A DNA stretch of 64,000 nt from Oegoconia quadripuncta (taxonomy: Eukaryota; Arthropoda; Insecta; Lepidoptera; Autostichidae), in contig OX438754.1 of the NCBI GenBank assembly GCA_949316235.1, forward strand, positions 6,433,501 through 6,497,500. Direction: 5' to 3'. Shown one piece after another: positions 1 to 10,325 of this stretch. Every line of letters begins with the position of its first letter. Positions within the stretch are counted from its first letter, which is position 1. The notes under the pieces are model-generated. The model searched no databases. It was not told the origin of the DNA and saw nothing but the letters and a program-made list of their open reading frames with translations. A program made the position numbers and the translations under genes.

Positions 1-3000
1 TACCTTAACAGTGTATTCCCACTGAGATATTGATTGACTGAGATAGATAACGTCACTAAAGATGTATGAATTTCGTTTTAACTCTACTTTAAAAATTGTG
101 GTTCAAGGTATATTATAGCCAATTTGTAGTGTGGTTTATGTGACTGATGGTACTGTTAAATCGATGTCTTTATGAAGTCTGTTATGTGGGCTGGCAAGCT
201 TCGACCATTGTTCGGGGATCGGGCACATGTGACAGATCCAACTGGTGTTCAGTGTGAGCTGGACTATTTATCGACACGCAAATCAAGCCATTGACTGCGC
301 AAAATAAAATAAGCCACTCAGATTCGAAATATATTTATCTAAAATTAGATTATGATGTGGTGCCAAATTGCAATTTGATTGTCAATTGAGATTTCATCTT
401 GTCTCATGTACTCACACGCATGAATTCCACGCAAGAAACTATTGTAGGTTATATTGTTGTAGATACCTATAATAGTTAATTCAATGCATTCCTATATTTG
501 TCGTTCGAAATCCATTCTGTGAGATTGATAGCTTTATAAAATAATACACATTAGATATAAAGAGAAATCTGTTTTGATCGTAAATGGATAAATCGTCATA
601 AAACAACATTAGATCGCCATCGCGTATATGATATGTTGAATTAGATATAAATCACTCTCCTCGCGGTCATACATGGGCGTGTGTAAATCATACGATCGGT
701 AACAGCCGCTCTGCTTCGATGTTTGATGATCTATTCGTTTAAATGATATCTTAACGAGGCTGACTAGCTATGTGGTTTCGGTTCATAAGTATAGTCGTTA
801 ATGGCTTTATACCTGCATGGTACAAAATGGTTCACAAGAGAAGTTACCATAAATGAAAATGTCGAGACACGTATTTACGAATTACGAACAATGGTTCGAT
901 TGTCGCGTCCGCGGAAATCGCGCACCTGATCGACGTGACATCTGACGCCCAATTTGATCTGTTTAGAGGAAATTGCGCGCACGCCGATACCACCGATAAT
1001 CGTTCACTGTGGTGACATAATATCTTAATAGCCAGTCTCCGTTCGATTCTTACACAACGACTGGGAAATCAATTAAGAATAATATGTATCTGGCTACTTA
1101 TTACGTATATCTAACAATTTTTGCATTGCGTAACTATAAAAAGTAGGTAAAATTGAAGAAGATGCCATCCGATTGTCGCATAACTATATATTTGACCAAC
1201 TTATTATAAACTTTCCAAGTAGGGACCTACAGACCCTGTTTTCGATGAAAATGTAGAGTTGACATTCCTAACTTTCCTTAACATTTTTTTAATATATAAA
1301 TTTATAAGCACTTTGAAATACTCGAATTATAATATCCAATGAACAAAAATGAATCTAACATTTGTCCCAATGGAACTAAAACAGTCCTGTGTAATTCGCT
1401 TGATAAAGTCATGATGTTTTATACTTGCACATTATTATTTAATACAGGTTTTTGTAAGTGCAGAAAGTGCAGCTTGCTTGGCACGATATCTGGTCGTGGC
1501 TGGTTGCGGAGGAGCCGTTAGTCGCGCTTAGGTGCAGACAGGAGCGCGAGCCGGTGCGGGATCGATTAGCGAACCGGTCCCCCACAGTACGTTGACTCCC
1601 GACTCCTGCGCCTACGAGCGCGAATTGTGCAAAGTCCCTCCCTCCCCGCGCTTGCCGCCATCCGCCTCTCTGACACGAACGTCTCGTTTCTGAGACACAA
1701 AGCATGTCATAGGAGCAGTTTCCCCAGACAAATACAAGTTCTTGCTGGTACATACCATCCATTATTGCCGTTTTTATGGAGTACAAATATAAACTAAAAA
1801 ATTGTCCAAATAAATTTTGTGGGTTTTTCTATTGAATTTTTACCCGACTGCTACAGGAAGGAGCGCAATGTTTTTCGGGTAAATTTTTATGCTATCTCAT
1901 ATAGCTTATTAAATTACTTGATTGATTTTTAACTGCAAGGTGTCTTTATATTCGTCGTGATCCCCAGAGGATTCATTTTATGGTAAAAATGTTCAACATA
2001 AATACAACATTTTTTTTCAACATAAATACAGATTTTACATAACTTTATTATATTCTTTATTGCACTAAAATATTACATATAACAGAGTACAAACTATAGG
2101 TCACGTACAAAGATGAACTTATCTCTGAGAGATGTTACCTGAGCATGTACATATAGATGTATTCCTTCGGTAGTTTTATTTTCTCTTTTAAATTATTTTC
2201 CGAATAATAAAAATATGAAATGAGTATGTGTATGATCATGTTAACATTGGGTACTTGCCATGTATAAGTAAGTCTTAGGTACTTGTACTACAGTAAAGCA
2301 CGTTTAATTTCACTTCGCAGATGGCAGGTTTTGCCGGTATCTCGTTATTAAATGCACACGTCCGTCCGCTCATGTGTAATTGCTGGCAGGTGCGCCGTCG
2401 CAATTATAGGAAAACTCTTTTTTCATCTCGAAACCGGTTCTATTTCAGCGACAAGACCGAGGGAAACTTCCTAAGGCTTTATAACTCAAACATATCCCAT
2501 CAAACCATTAATGTAAAAAAGGGCCAACCTTTCATTCACTTGCTGTTCTTTTGAACAAAGTTGAAAATTCAAGGCCAAGTTCTAATAAGTTCTTCCTTGT
2601 TTAAATAAAACCGAAATACATTATCTTCCTTTGATGTTTTGTCACAAAAGTTTTAAATAAATGACTAGTAAAATTGAACATTAATTCTATGAAATTGATG
2701 TACTACAGAATATCTTAAAATTAATGCTTGTTGGCTTAATTTTATTTGTTGTCACAACACTGTGGTAAGTATTATGATAATATTTACCTGCTCACTTGAA
2801 TTTAGACTGGTGAGTTTAAACTTAAAAGTTTTTTAGAACTTGGCCTGCGTACACACATGCGCTTGCGTACATAACAACTTTCTTCATTAATTACGATCTC
2901 GAGTCGACCTCTCGCGGTAAATGACAATAATTGACACATGGCCGTACATTTCCGCTCGTATGCTCCTAAAGGGACCAGGACAGACTATGATGTGATCTGA

Positions 3001-3253
3001 TTTGTGGTCTTGTTTTAACTGAGATGTCTGTTGCAGAGGTTTATCTTCGTGAATAAATTGAAACCCCTTTTGTGCTTTTAATTTAAAATCTGCTTTTGCT
3101 CGGTGAAAATCTGTCGAGTTTTTTTCCGCTTACACATATTTGTACTATGCGTCCAAGTTGACAACGTTGTGATCCGTCAGAAAACCAAAATCGCCGACAT
3201 AGCTCTGCAAGTTGGCAGGTTGAAGTGGCAATAGGCGGTTGGTATAGGTAACC
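1..3253. other. Non-coding region left of the retroelement pair
   Basis: No convincing coding exon is visible. Most of it is AT-rich with short chance open frames. A GC-rich patch at about 1490-1690 stands out and carries open frames on both strands, but has no recognisable protein and no clear splice pair. It may be a promoter or an untranslated exon. An old dispersed repeat lies at 1841-1990. Whether this stretch is intergenic or part of a long intron cannot be told. Confidence 0.5.
1841..1990. repeat. Old dispersed repeat, family also present at 55251-55410
   Basis: The segment opens with TTTTACCCGACTG, then AGGAAGGAG and AATGTTTTTC, and later has GATCCCCAGAG. The same words occur in the same order at 55251-55410. 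The spacing between them differs, so both are degraded copies. This looks like the 3' end of a LINE or a derived element; the family was not identified. Confidence 0.5.
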
Positions 3254-4648
3254 TTTTTTTTTTTTTTTTTTTTTTTTAACCAGGAGAAACGCTCATGCTT
3301 ATCCGCCCTCCTCGGGGGAGGGGGGCGGATTATGTCGGACTCCGGCACAGAAGGTGCCGGCCTACCGACTAAAAACTCCTGGGTGTTCCCTCGCGCGCGC
3401 CGTTGACGGCGTGGCCGCGGGTACCATCTGGTATTCGTCCGCAGCCACGCCAGCGCGGTGCCCGCCGCCAGGACAAAGCGGCGGCAGGCCCACCTCTGGG
3501 CTGGAGCAGGGAGGAATCGCCTGGTCCAGCCACCTCTAGAAGGCGCGCGGAAAACACCGCGCGCGCCTTCTCGCGGGGCCTATGTGTGGGCGGTGATCCC
3601 CCCGGATCGCCACCCACGGCCCCGCAGGGTAGGGGGGCAGAGGATCGCCTATCATTAAAGATAAGCTCTCCTCCGGGCCCCCCATGCGGCTGCATCTCCC
3701 CTCGCTCTGCGAGTGACCTCGCAAAGAGAGGGGACCGCTTTCCACGGCCTCTCCTTGGCGTCCGCAGCTCGAACCTGGCTGCGGCCGGCAAAGAGTGGCC
3801 GTCCCGCACGGCTACGACCTCTCAGCAGAGAGGTCGTCCCCTACCATAGCGGCCTGCAACAGCGGGAGGCCCGGAGAGGAGGCGGGGGAAAACCGCCCCC
3901 CCAACCCTCCCGCCGTCTCCCCCTGCGAGCAGAGGGAGAGGGCCGCTTCCCACGACCTCTCGTCGACGGCCGCAGCCTTAGCTGCAGTCGTCAAGGAGAG
4001 GTCGCCCAAGTGCTGCAGACGATTCCACGGCGTCCCCTGCCCATATGGACATATGGGCATTCCTCAGGGAGCGCCGCTTCCTCGCCGCAGCCCGCTGTGG
4101 TGGAATTCGCCCTCCACCATCCCTAGTCGCTCCACTCCCGAAAACGAATTTTCGGGAGTGGGACGACGAGGGCATCTCGGCGCCGAGGCGGGCCTCGGAG
4201 CCGAGACTTGGGCTGGTTTTTTATAGAGGTTTTCCTTCCTCGCGGTCCGGGCGGTTAAGCCAAGACCCTCGGTCCCGGACTGCAGCTGAAAGCCGCGGTC
4301 CCGGATTACGAGCCCGGCGGTGGCAAGGGGTAGGAGGTTCACCCCAAACCTCCTCCCCAGGCCTGCTCGGCGGCAGTGCGAGTGCACACCGAGCCCACCC
4401 TTACTCCCCCACTAGGAGGGGAGCGTCTCCTGCTCCATCCGCAGTGCCCTCTGCTAAACCAGAGGGACACGCGGAGGAGCCCCCCGGTGTCAGACTATTC
4501 GCCATCGGTCAACAAGAACCCTTAAAAGGGAAGTTGTTGACCGATGCCCAGGGTGCACCGGCCCAACGACTACCGTTCCCCCCAGACGTATCCAGGGGGA
4601 CAAGTAGCCATCAGGCACACGAGGAGGTTGTCTGACATCGCACCTAAT
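3254..4648 (-). mobile_element. Non-coding SART-like (R1-clade) derivative, about 1.4 kb, with poly(A) tail
   Basis: Read on the minus strand, it starts ATTAGGTGCG at 4648, as the full-length neighbour does at 10459. It then shares ACCTCC and GGTGCACCCTGG blocks with that neighbour's 5' UTR. It ends in a 24-nt A tail (T run at 3254-3277). Its last 120 nt resemble the neighbour's 3' UTR, including a GGCCTACC-ACTAAAA block near 3359-3376. Between these ends it is very GC-rich and has no ORF1 or ORF2 similarity that I can see; open frames of up to about 150 codons are low-complexity. It is flanked by GGTTAC on both sides (4654-4649 and 3253-3248, minus strand). It may be an internally deleted, trans-mobilised partner of the coding element. 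A distinct family with decayed coding parts is the alternative. Confidence 0.7.
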
Positions 4649-4652
4649 GTAA

Positions 4653-4654
<2 letters not shown>

Positions 4655-4706
<52 letters not shown>

Positions 4707-5020
4707 CGGGGGGGAAATGCAGTTACGCATTCGACCCGCCGCTGATGGGGTCAGCGGCGGGGATATGTGGGGCTCCCCGCTCCAATAATAGGAGCGGGCC
4801 TACCCACTAAAACCCCCCCGGGCTTTACGCCAACACCCACAATTCTGAGTCGCGGGTTCCACCTCTGCATGGCAACCGCGACCCAGCGGGCCTGTCCCTC
4901 GGGACCCACCATGGGAAGAATTCTCCCCAGCACACCCTATGACGCTCTGACAGCGTCTGTCACCATGGGGTCCACTCCTTGGGCGACAGACACCCCATGC
5001 CTGCCACCCGGAACCCTTCG
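4655..5020 (-). other. 3' UTR and poly(A) tail of the full-length element
   Basis: After the ORF2 stop come about 314 nt of GC-rich, hairpin-prone sequence. Examples are the inverted repeats CCGCCGCTGA with TCAGCGGCGG at 4737-4760, and CCCGCTCC with GGAGCGGG at 4777-4798. A 52-nt A run follows. The block GGGCCTACCCACTAAAA at 4795-4811 has a clear counterpart in the short neighbour at about 3358-3376. R1-clade reverse transcriptases usually recognise 3' UTR structure, so this sharing matters for trans-mobilisation. Confidence 0.75.
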
Positions 5021-8000
5021 TCAGGGCGGTAGCTGCCGCTCGTGCGCGGCACGCCGACGTCCTGTTCGACGCCTGCGGATCGGGTCCGAGAGGGGATCGT
5101 CCTCCCGCTTCCGCTCCGCTTCCTCCTTTTGTGATATGACAGATTCAGAAAAGGCGGTCACCGCCAGCCATCCGTCACGGCTGGCAGCCATTGCCCTGAC
5201 TAGACCTGACAGGGACAAGTCTGCGCCCACCGTGGCGCCCAGCTGAGCCCTTTGGGCCGAAAAGGCAGGACACACTTGGACTGTGTGGTCCGCCGTGTCT
5301 TCCGGTGCGCCGCACTCATGGCACACCGGAGTCGGCTCCCTCCCGGCAACCCGGTGCAGGTATCGACCAAAGCAGCCGTGCCCAGTCAACACTTGCACCG
5401 TCCGGTATGAGAGGACTCCCTTGGAGCCCACCCATCCATCCATCACAGGCCGAATGGCCTCAATTGTTCGGTGGCCAGCGCTTGGCGCCGCCAGTTGGTC
5501 ACGCCAGATGCGCATGAGAATAACCCGCGCCTGGCGACGCCACCTTCCAATCAATTCGGGCGGGGGGCTGCTGCCCTGTGCCTTGGCCTCCGCAGTGCGA
5601 TGATACACCTCAGCAAGTACCTGCGCTTCCAGTTCCCACGGAGAGGACCCGGCCATCAAGCAGGCCGCCTCGCACCCTATGGTGCGGTATCCGCGAATAA
5701 CCCGTAGGGCCATCGCGCGCTGTGGACGCCGCAGGAGGGATCTATTATTTCTCCTACCTAACGCCTCGACCCAAATGGGTGCACCATAGAGGGCCATCGA
5801 CCTGATGACCCCCGTGTATAGCCTCCTGCAACTCAGGCCAGGTCCACCCGAGTTTGGCAGAAGACGCCCTAGCGCTGCCGCGGTCTTCATGATCCTCGGA
5901 ACTAGCCGCCGGAAATGCTCACCGAATTGCCATCTGCCATCCAGGATAAGTCCCAGGTACTTCAGGAAGTACCCAATACGGACTTCCGCGTGGCAGATGT
6001 GCAGAGTGGTGCCAGCCGGCGGCCGTCTCCGAGGGCCATGGAAGAACATGGCTTCGGTCTTTTCGAGAGCGACTTTCAGCCCCAGGCCCTCGATCCGATC
6101 TACCACCACCTCGGTTCCAACGCGCGCTAGACGTATCGTTTCCTCGAATGTAGCTCCGTGAGCGACAACCAGAGTGTCGTCCGCGTAACACACTAGGCGA
6201 AGCCCGCGGAGCAAAGCACCCCGCAACACGCGATCGTAGCCGATGTTCCACAGAAGGGGTCCTAAGACCGACCCCTGCGGAACACCGCACCACGTGTCCC
6301 ACCGCAGTATGGTCCCGTCCTGTCCAACGCACACCACGCTCCTTCCGCGCAAGTAAGTCTCCACGACACCAAACAGGTAAGAAGGTACCTGATGGTGTCG
6401 GAGACCCTCCAGTATGCAGGCGAACGGCAGGGTGTTGAAGGCATTGGCTATGTCCAATGACACCGCCAACACTACCCCGCCGCTCGCCACCTGCTCCTCC
6501 GTGTGGGCCTTCACCGCCTGAATGGCATCGATCGTAGAGCGCTCGAACCGAAAGCCATATTGCGCGTCGGACAGGTCCGGACCAACATTAATCAGGTGCC
6601 GAATAATTCTGGCAGCAATTATGCGCTCCAGCAGCTTTCCGGCCTCGTCGAGCAGAACGATAGGCCGGTAAGCAGACGGGGACTCCTCGGGGCGGCCGTC
6701 CTTTTTTAACAGAACCAACCGACCTTCCTTCCAGCAAGACGGGAACTCCCGTTGTTCGAGACAGGCGCTAAGCATGGCCCGAAACCGGCTCTCCAGGGGG
6801 CCCAGGGCCAGAACCCAAGCCCGCCCTGGTATACCGTCCGGACCGGGAGCCGTCTTTTTACCACGGAGCCGCTTCACCGCAGCACCCAGCTCACCCTCTG
6901 TTACAGGGGGGACCTCCTCGAAGGGATACACTGAAGACAACGACGACGACGCCGCTTCTTGTACCCCGTGAGGTGTTGGAAACAACGCCGCCACGACCGC
7001 GGCCAGTCGTTCGGGCTGGAGGGTCTCTACTACTGGGGGGGCTTGGTTGCGGATTTTACCCCGCGCCGCAAGGTAAGGGCGCCCCCAGGGATCTCGATTA
7101 AGGCCCTCCAGCATCTCCTCCCTAGCGCTGGCCTTAGCCTGGCAAATGGCCACCTGCAGCGCTTTCTTCGCCTCCTTGTAAGCCAAGCGCAGGTGTCCTT
7201 CTCTTACCTCGTCTCTCAGGCGCAGTCGTCGTTGCCGCAAGTAAGCACGACGCGCGGCAAAGCAGCCGCGCCGAAGATCTGCAATATCTTCCGACCACCA
7301 ATAGACCGCCTTTTTGGGTGGTCGGTGTCGGACGCGCGGCATCGCCGCATCGCAGATCCTCGTCATTGCCTCCCTGATGTACAGCGCTTCATCCTCCATC
7401 GTCGTCGGAGCAATAGGCCGCGGCCCCCAAGCCTCCACTATGGCCGCTTCCTCCAGCATATCTGCGTCTAATTTAGTGAGAGCCCAGCGAGGGAACGCTG
7501 GAGCTCTCACGGGGCGATTGGGGGTTGAGGGGGAGATGCTGAACCGGATGTAAAGATGATCAGACAGCGTCTCTACCTCCTCGACAACTCTCCAGTCGCG
7601 GACCATCATAGAGACAGCAGGGGACGCAAAGGAGAGGTCCACTATTGACCCCCCCTGCTGTCTTACGCAGGTGTTGACTGCGCCTCGGTTAAGAAGGCAG
7701 AGACCGACGGTCAGCGCCCACTCCTCCAAGTCGTCCCCACGGACATCGGTAGAAGGGGAACCCCATGCTACACTTTTGGCGTTAAAATCCCCCGCAATTA
7801 CGACGGGGCGCGGTGCCGCTCTTCTCACAGCCGCCTCCAGCGCACCGAGGAAAACCTCGAATTCGTGGAGGGGTTTATTTGGAGAGAAGTACACCCCAAA
7901 GATGGTGTACTCCCTCCAGTCAACCGCTACGAATCCAGTGCCCCGCTCCTTAACGGTGAGGGGCGGGGATCCAGCGCCACAGGCGCAGTAAATTGCGACG

Positions 8001-8170
8001 GAGCCTAACGTGTCGCCCGCCCAATTGGACCGAGCGGGGACATAGTATGGCTCCGCCACCACTGCAACGTCAATTTTCCACTCCGCCAGGGACTGCAGCA
8101 AGAGGTCCTGAGCCCCGGCGCAGTGGTTAATGTTCCCCTGTAGGAAGAGATGTGGTCGGCAGTTATCCAT
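5021..8170 (-). CDS. ORF2: APE-type endonuclease / reverse transcriptase polyprotein
   Basis: The 1049-aa protein nicks target DNA and reverse-transcribes the element RNA at the nick (target-primed reverse transcription). Residues 1-215 form an exonuclease-endonuclease-phosphatase fold: AEPY with E40, GDFNAK with D128 and N130, and LSDH with D204 and H205. The reverse transcriptase core runs from about 430 to 700. It shows KKTAPGPDGIPG (438-449), SLDIANAFN with D573, GVPQGSVLGPLLWN, and the catalytic YADD at 662-665. A C-terminal zinc motif C950-X2-C953-X8-H962-X4-C967 is typical of the R1 clade. No RNase H domain is evident. The ATG overlaps the ORF1 stop. There is no frameshift or internal stop, and the length is normal for the clade. 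This is a host-genome retrotransposon, not a virus. Confidence 0.95.
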   Translation of the reverse strand: MDNCRPHLFLQGNINHCAGAQDLLLQSLAEWKIDVAVVAEPYYVPARSNWAGDTLGSVAIYCACGAGSPPLTVKERGTGFVAVDWREYTIFGVYFSPNKPLHEFEVFLGALEAAVRRAAPRPVVIAGDFNAKSVAWGSPSTDVRGDDLEEWALTVGLCLLNRGAVNTCVRQQGGSIVDLSFASPAVSMMVRDWRVVEEVETLSDHLYIRFSISPSTPNRPVRAPAFPRWALTKLDADMLEEAAIVEAWGPRPIAPTTMEDEALYIREAMTRICDAAMPRVRHRPPKKAVYWWSEDIADLRRGCFAARRAYLRQRRLRLRDEVREGHLRLAYKEAKKALQVAICQAKASAREEMLEGLNRDPWGRPYLAARGKIRNQAPPVVETLQPERLAAVVAALFPTPHGVQEAASSSLSSVYPFEEVPPVTEGELGAAVKRLRGKKTAPGPDGIPGRAWVLALGPLESRFRAMLSACLEQREFPSCWKEGRLVLLKKDGRPEESPSAYRPIVLLDEAGKLLERIIAARIIRHLINVGPDLSDAQYGFRFERSTIDAIQAVKAHTEEQVASGGVVLAVSLDIANAFNTLPFACILEGLRHHQVPSYLFGVVETYLRGRSVVCVGQDGTILRWDTWCGVPQGSVLGPLLWNIGYDRVLRGALLRGLRLVCYADDTLVVAHGATFEETIRLARVGTEVVVDRIEGLGLKVALEKTEAMFFHGPRRRPPAGTTLHICHAEVRIGYFLKYLGLILDGRWQFGEHFRRLVPRIMKTAAALGRLLPNSGGPGLSCRRLYTGVIRSMALYGAPIWVEALGRRNNRSLLRRPQRAMALRVIRGYRTIGCEAACLMAGSSPWELEAQVLAEVYHRTAEAKAQGSSPPPELIGRWRRQARVILMRIWRDQLAAPSAGHRTIEAIRPVMDGWVGSKGVLSYRTVQVLTGHGCFGRYLHRVAGREPTPVCHECGAPEDTADHTVQVCPAFSAQRAQLGATVGADLSLSGLVRAMAASRDGWLAVTAFSESVISQKEEAERKREDDPLSDPIRRRRTGRRRAAHERQLPP

Positions 8171-10325
8171 TGATAATGTCGATCATCATCTCTTCCTGTC
8201 GGGACTCGTCCCGACCCGCCGCTTGTTCAGCCGGGGTCCTTCCAGCTGTTACTCTCCTCGAAACAGATTTGCTCTTGGGGATACATAGTTTGCTCCCTGC
8301 CACATGCTCGGCCGGTCTGCCAGCCGCAACGCACACTGCGCAATTGGGCTTGGCAGAACAGGCACTCGATATGTGACCGGGAAGACCGCAGCGGTAGCAA
8401 AGGTCGCTGCGATCTATCGCCCCCGTACACATCAGCCTGGAGTGCCCAATCTCCAGGCAACGGTAGCACTTCATTGGCCGGGCCTCCAAAGGTCGGACTT
8501 GGGCCGAACTCCAACCCACCGTGAGACGGCCGGCTGCCGTGAGGGTTTTCGCAGCGGTAACGGGACACTGAACCCACATCGATCCGTTGCCTCCCCGATT
8601 GCCCCGGATATCGCCCCCCCTAACCTGTTCAGCGGGACAGCCTCCCTTCGCGGCTACCGCAGCGACCACCTCCTCTTTAGAAACAGAGTCGTCCAGGCCG
8701 GTGATGCGAAGCTCGGAGCACTTTACCGGTCTGGCAACTCTGGCGTCGCCCGCAAATACTCCACGGAGCTTCTGAGCGAAGAGGTCAGCTGTCTCGCTGC
8801 TGACCTCTTTCGGGAGCTCTATGACGCGAGCGCCCGTCACTGCCTGGCGAATTTTAAGGCCGCCCGGGATGCCAATGGCGGCTAGATCGACCTGTTGCCT
8901 CGCCTTTGTGAGTGCCTCTTTATAGGTGGCACCACGTTCCATCGCCTCCGGCTGCAGGGTAATCACTACGGCTGCAGTGTCCTGTGCGCGCTGCGTCTTC
9001 CGCTTAGCCTTTTTCGGTTTCGGCTTCGGCTTAATCTGCGACCCCGATTGCGGCTGTGTGGCTTTGACTCCTTTCGCCTTGATTTTCTTCTTCTTTTTGG
9101 CCACGACGTTCCAAGCTTCCTCCAAGGGAGGCGGAGCCGCGGCGGGTGGTCGGGCGCTGGCTTGCGCAGGGGTAGATTGCACGTCAGCAGGTTGCCCCTG
9201 TTTAGCGCTTTTCCTTCCCCTTCTTTGTCTCTTCGGTTTGGGCTCGGTTGCAGAGACTGAAGCAATCGAGGCTGATGCCGGAGCGACTGCAGGTTGCACC
9301 TCGATGCGAGGATCAGGGAGGTTGTCCCCTCTCTCTCGCCTCTTGTCATGAGCCAGGGAAGGCCTTGGACGTTCCACTTCTTTCCCCTCCAATCGAGCGT
9401 CTATCATGTTGGAGGTGCTCTGCAAGATCGAACGCGTGCAATCCTCCAACATGGTTCGGAACACCTCTATTGAAGGGACCGATGACGGGGACACTTCCGC
9501 CATTTCCACCTCGGTTGAATGCACAGAAGGTGCAGATCTCTCCCGCGCATGCTCGTTTTCCTTGCGGAGGAGGGCAACCTCTTGTCTAAGGGCTGCGACC
9601 TCAGCCTCCAATCGTAGCGTATCCGATCTAAGGGATACCAGCCCTCTTAGGCTCTCCTCCACCATCTCGGTCCCTTCCTTCAGGGCCTTCATGTGGGTCC
9701 CTTTTATATGACCAGAGGTGTCCCTCACCATTCGGATTAGGGCCAGACCCTTGTTGCCAGAATCCTTCAATTTCGTGGCAATACCCTCAGAATCGTTCGG
9801 CGTATACAGCAACTCTGGAGCTGTAGCTGCGAGCTCGACCTGAAGGGAACTCCTTTGACTACGAGCCGCTGTCATTTTCTTAGCCAACTCTTTTTCGGCC
9901 CTGAGCTTCATCTCTTCCTGCTCATAGGCCAAGAGCTTGGCTTTGGCTGCTGCCAGGCCCGCATCATCATCGGATGTCTGCGGTCGGCCGCGTGCTTTTT
10001 TGGCATCCTTGCGCCTTACCAATCTTGCCGGCTCCGTCGACTCATCAGAACTTGACAGCTCCGAGCGACTACGGTCGCGGGACCTTTTGCCCGACAGACT
10101 AGTTAGGGACGAAGCCCTCATACAAGTCGTCAGTGGCTGAGGCACCGAGAACTCCTCGAGTCTCTCCAGACTCGCGACGGGTTGGCCCTGAGAAGGGCCT
10201 TTTGGGTGGCTCTGAGAAGAGCCGTTTGGGTGGCTCTGAGAAGAGCCGTTTGGGTGGCTCTGAGAAGAGCCGTTTGGGTGGCTCTGAGAAGAGCCTTTTA
10301 GAGATCGCAATTCGCGTTGACTCAT
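8163..10325 (-). CDS. ORF1: gag-like RNA-binding protein of the retrotransposon
   Basis: The 720-aa protein should coat element RNA and guide it to the target; in SART/TRAS elements ORF1 directs telomere localisation. Residues 10-50 are a repeat of the unit GSSQSHPN. A charged, helix-prone middle region (about 130-250) is probably coiled coil. Lys-rich, nuclear-signal-like runs (AKKKKKIKAKG and KPKPKPKKAKRK) follow around 410-450. The C-terminal part has three zinc knuckles: C620-C623-H628-C633, C643-C646-H651-C656, and the longer-spaced C662-C665-H674-C681, an arrangement typical of R1-clade gag proteins. The start is the first ATG after the short 5' UTR. The stop overlaps the ORF2 start as ATGGATAA. 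Confidence 0.93.
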   Translation of the reverse strand: MSQRELRSLKGSSQSHPNGSSQSHPNGSSQSHPNGSSQSHPKGPSQGQPVASLERLEEFSVPQPLTTCMRASSLTSLSGKRSRDRSRSELSSSDESTEPARLVRRKDAKKARGRPQTSDDDAGLAAAKAKLLAYEQEEMKLRAEKELAKKMTAARSQRSSLQVELAATAPELLYTPNDSEGIATKLKDSGNKGLALIRMVRDTSGHIKGTHMKALKEGTEMVEESLRGLVSLRSDTLRLEAEVAALRQEVALLRKENEHARERSAPSVHSTEVEMAEVSPSSVPSIEVFRTMLEDCTRSILQSTSNMIDARLEGKEVERPRPSLAHDKRRERGDNLPDPRIEVQPAVAPASASIASVSATEPKPKRQRRGRKSAKQGQPADVQSTPAQASARPPAAAPPPLEEAWNVVAKKKKKIKAKGVKATQPQSGSQIKPKPKPKKAKRKTQRAQDTAAVVITLQPEAMERGATYKEALTKARQQVDLAAIGIPGGLKIRQAVTGARVIELPKEVSSETADLFAQKLRGVFAGDARVARPVKCSELRITGLDDSVSKEEVVAAVAAKGGCPAEQVRGGDIRGNRGGNGSMWVQCPVTAAKTLTAAGRLTVGWSSAQVRPLEARPMKCYRCLEIGHSRLMCTGAIDRSDLCYRCGLPGHISSACSAKPNCAVCVAAGRPAEHVAGSKLCIPKSKSVSRRVTAGRTPAEQAAGRDESRQEEMMIDIING
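10178..10297 (-). repeat. 24-bp tandem repeat with hairpins inside ORF1
   Basis: Four near-identical 24-bp units occupy about 10202-10297 and a diverged fifth lies at 10178-10201. Each encodes about eight residues of the GSSQSHPN type. Each unit holds a 6-bp stem, GGCTCT with AGAGCC, around a 4-nt loop. In the diverged unit the stem reads GGCCCT with AGGGCC, so both sides of one base pair changed together. Confidence 0.9.

Noticed and set aside
1439..1786. 115-codon minus-strand open frame
   Set aside because: No domain, no matched splice sites, and open mainly because the patch is GC-rich.
3369..4635. Protein genes in the GC-rich block (frames up to 196 codons on both strands)
   Set aside because: Low-complexity Pro/Arg/Gly/Ala peptides overlap on both strands, as GC-rich random sequence gives; no similarity to ORF1 or ORF2.
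5283..9711. Plus-strand frames across the retrotransposon
   Set aside because: They mirror the two long minus-strand ORFs, which carry all the recognisable motifs.
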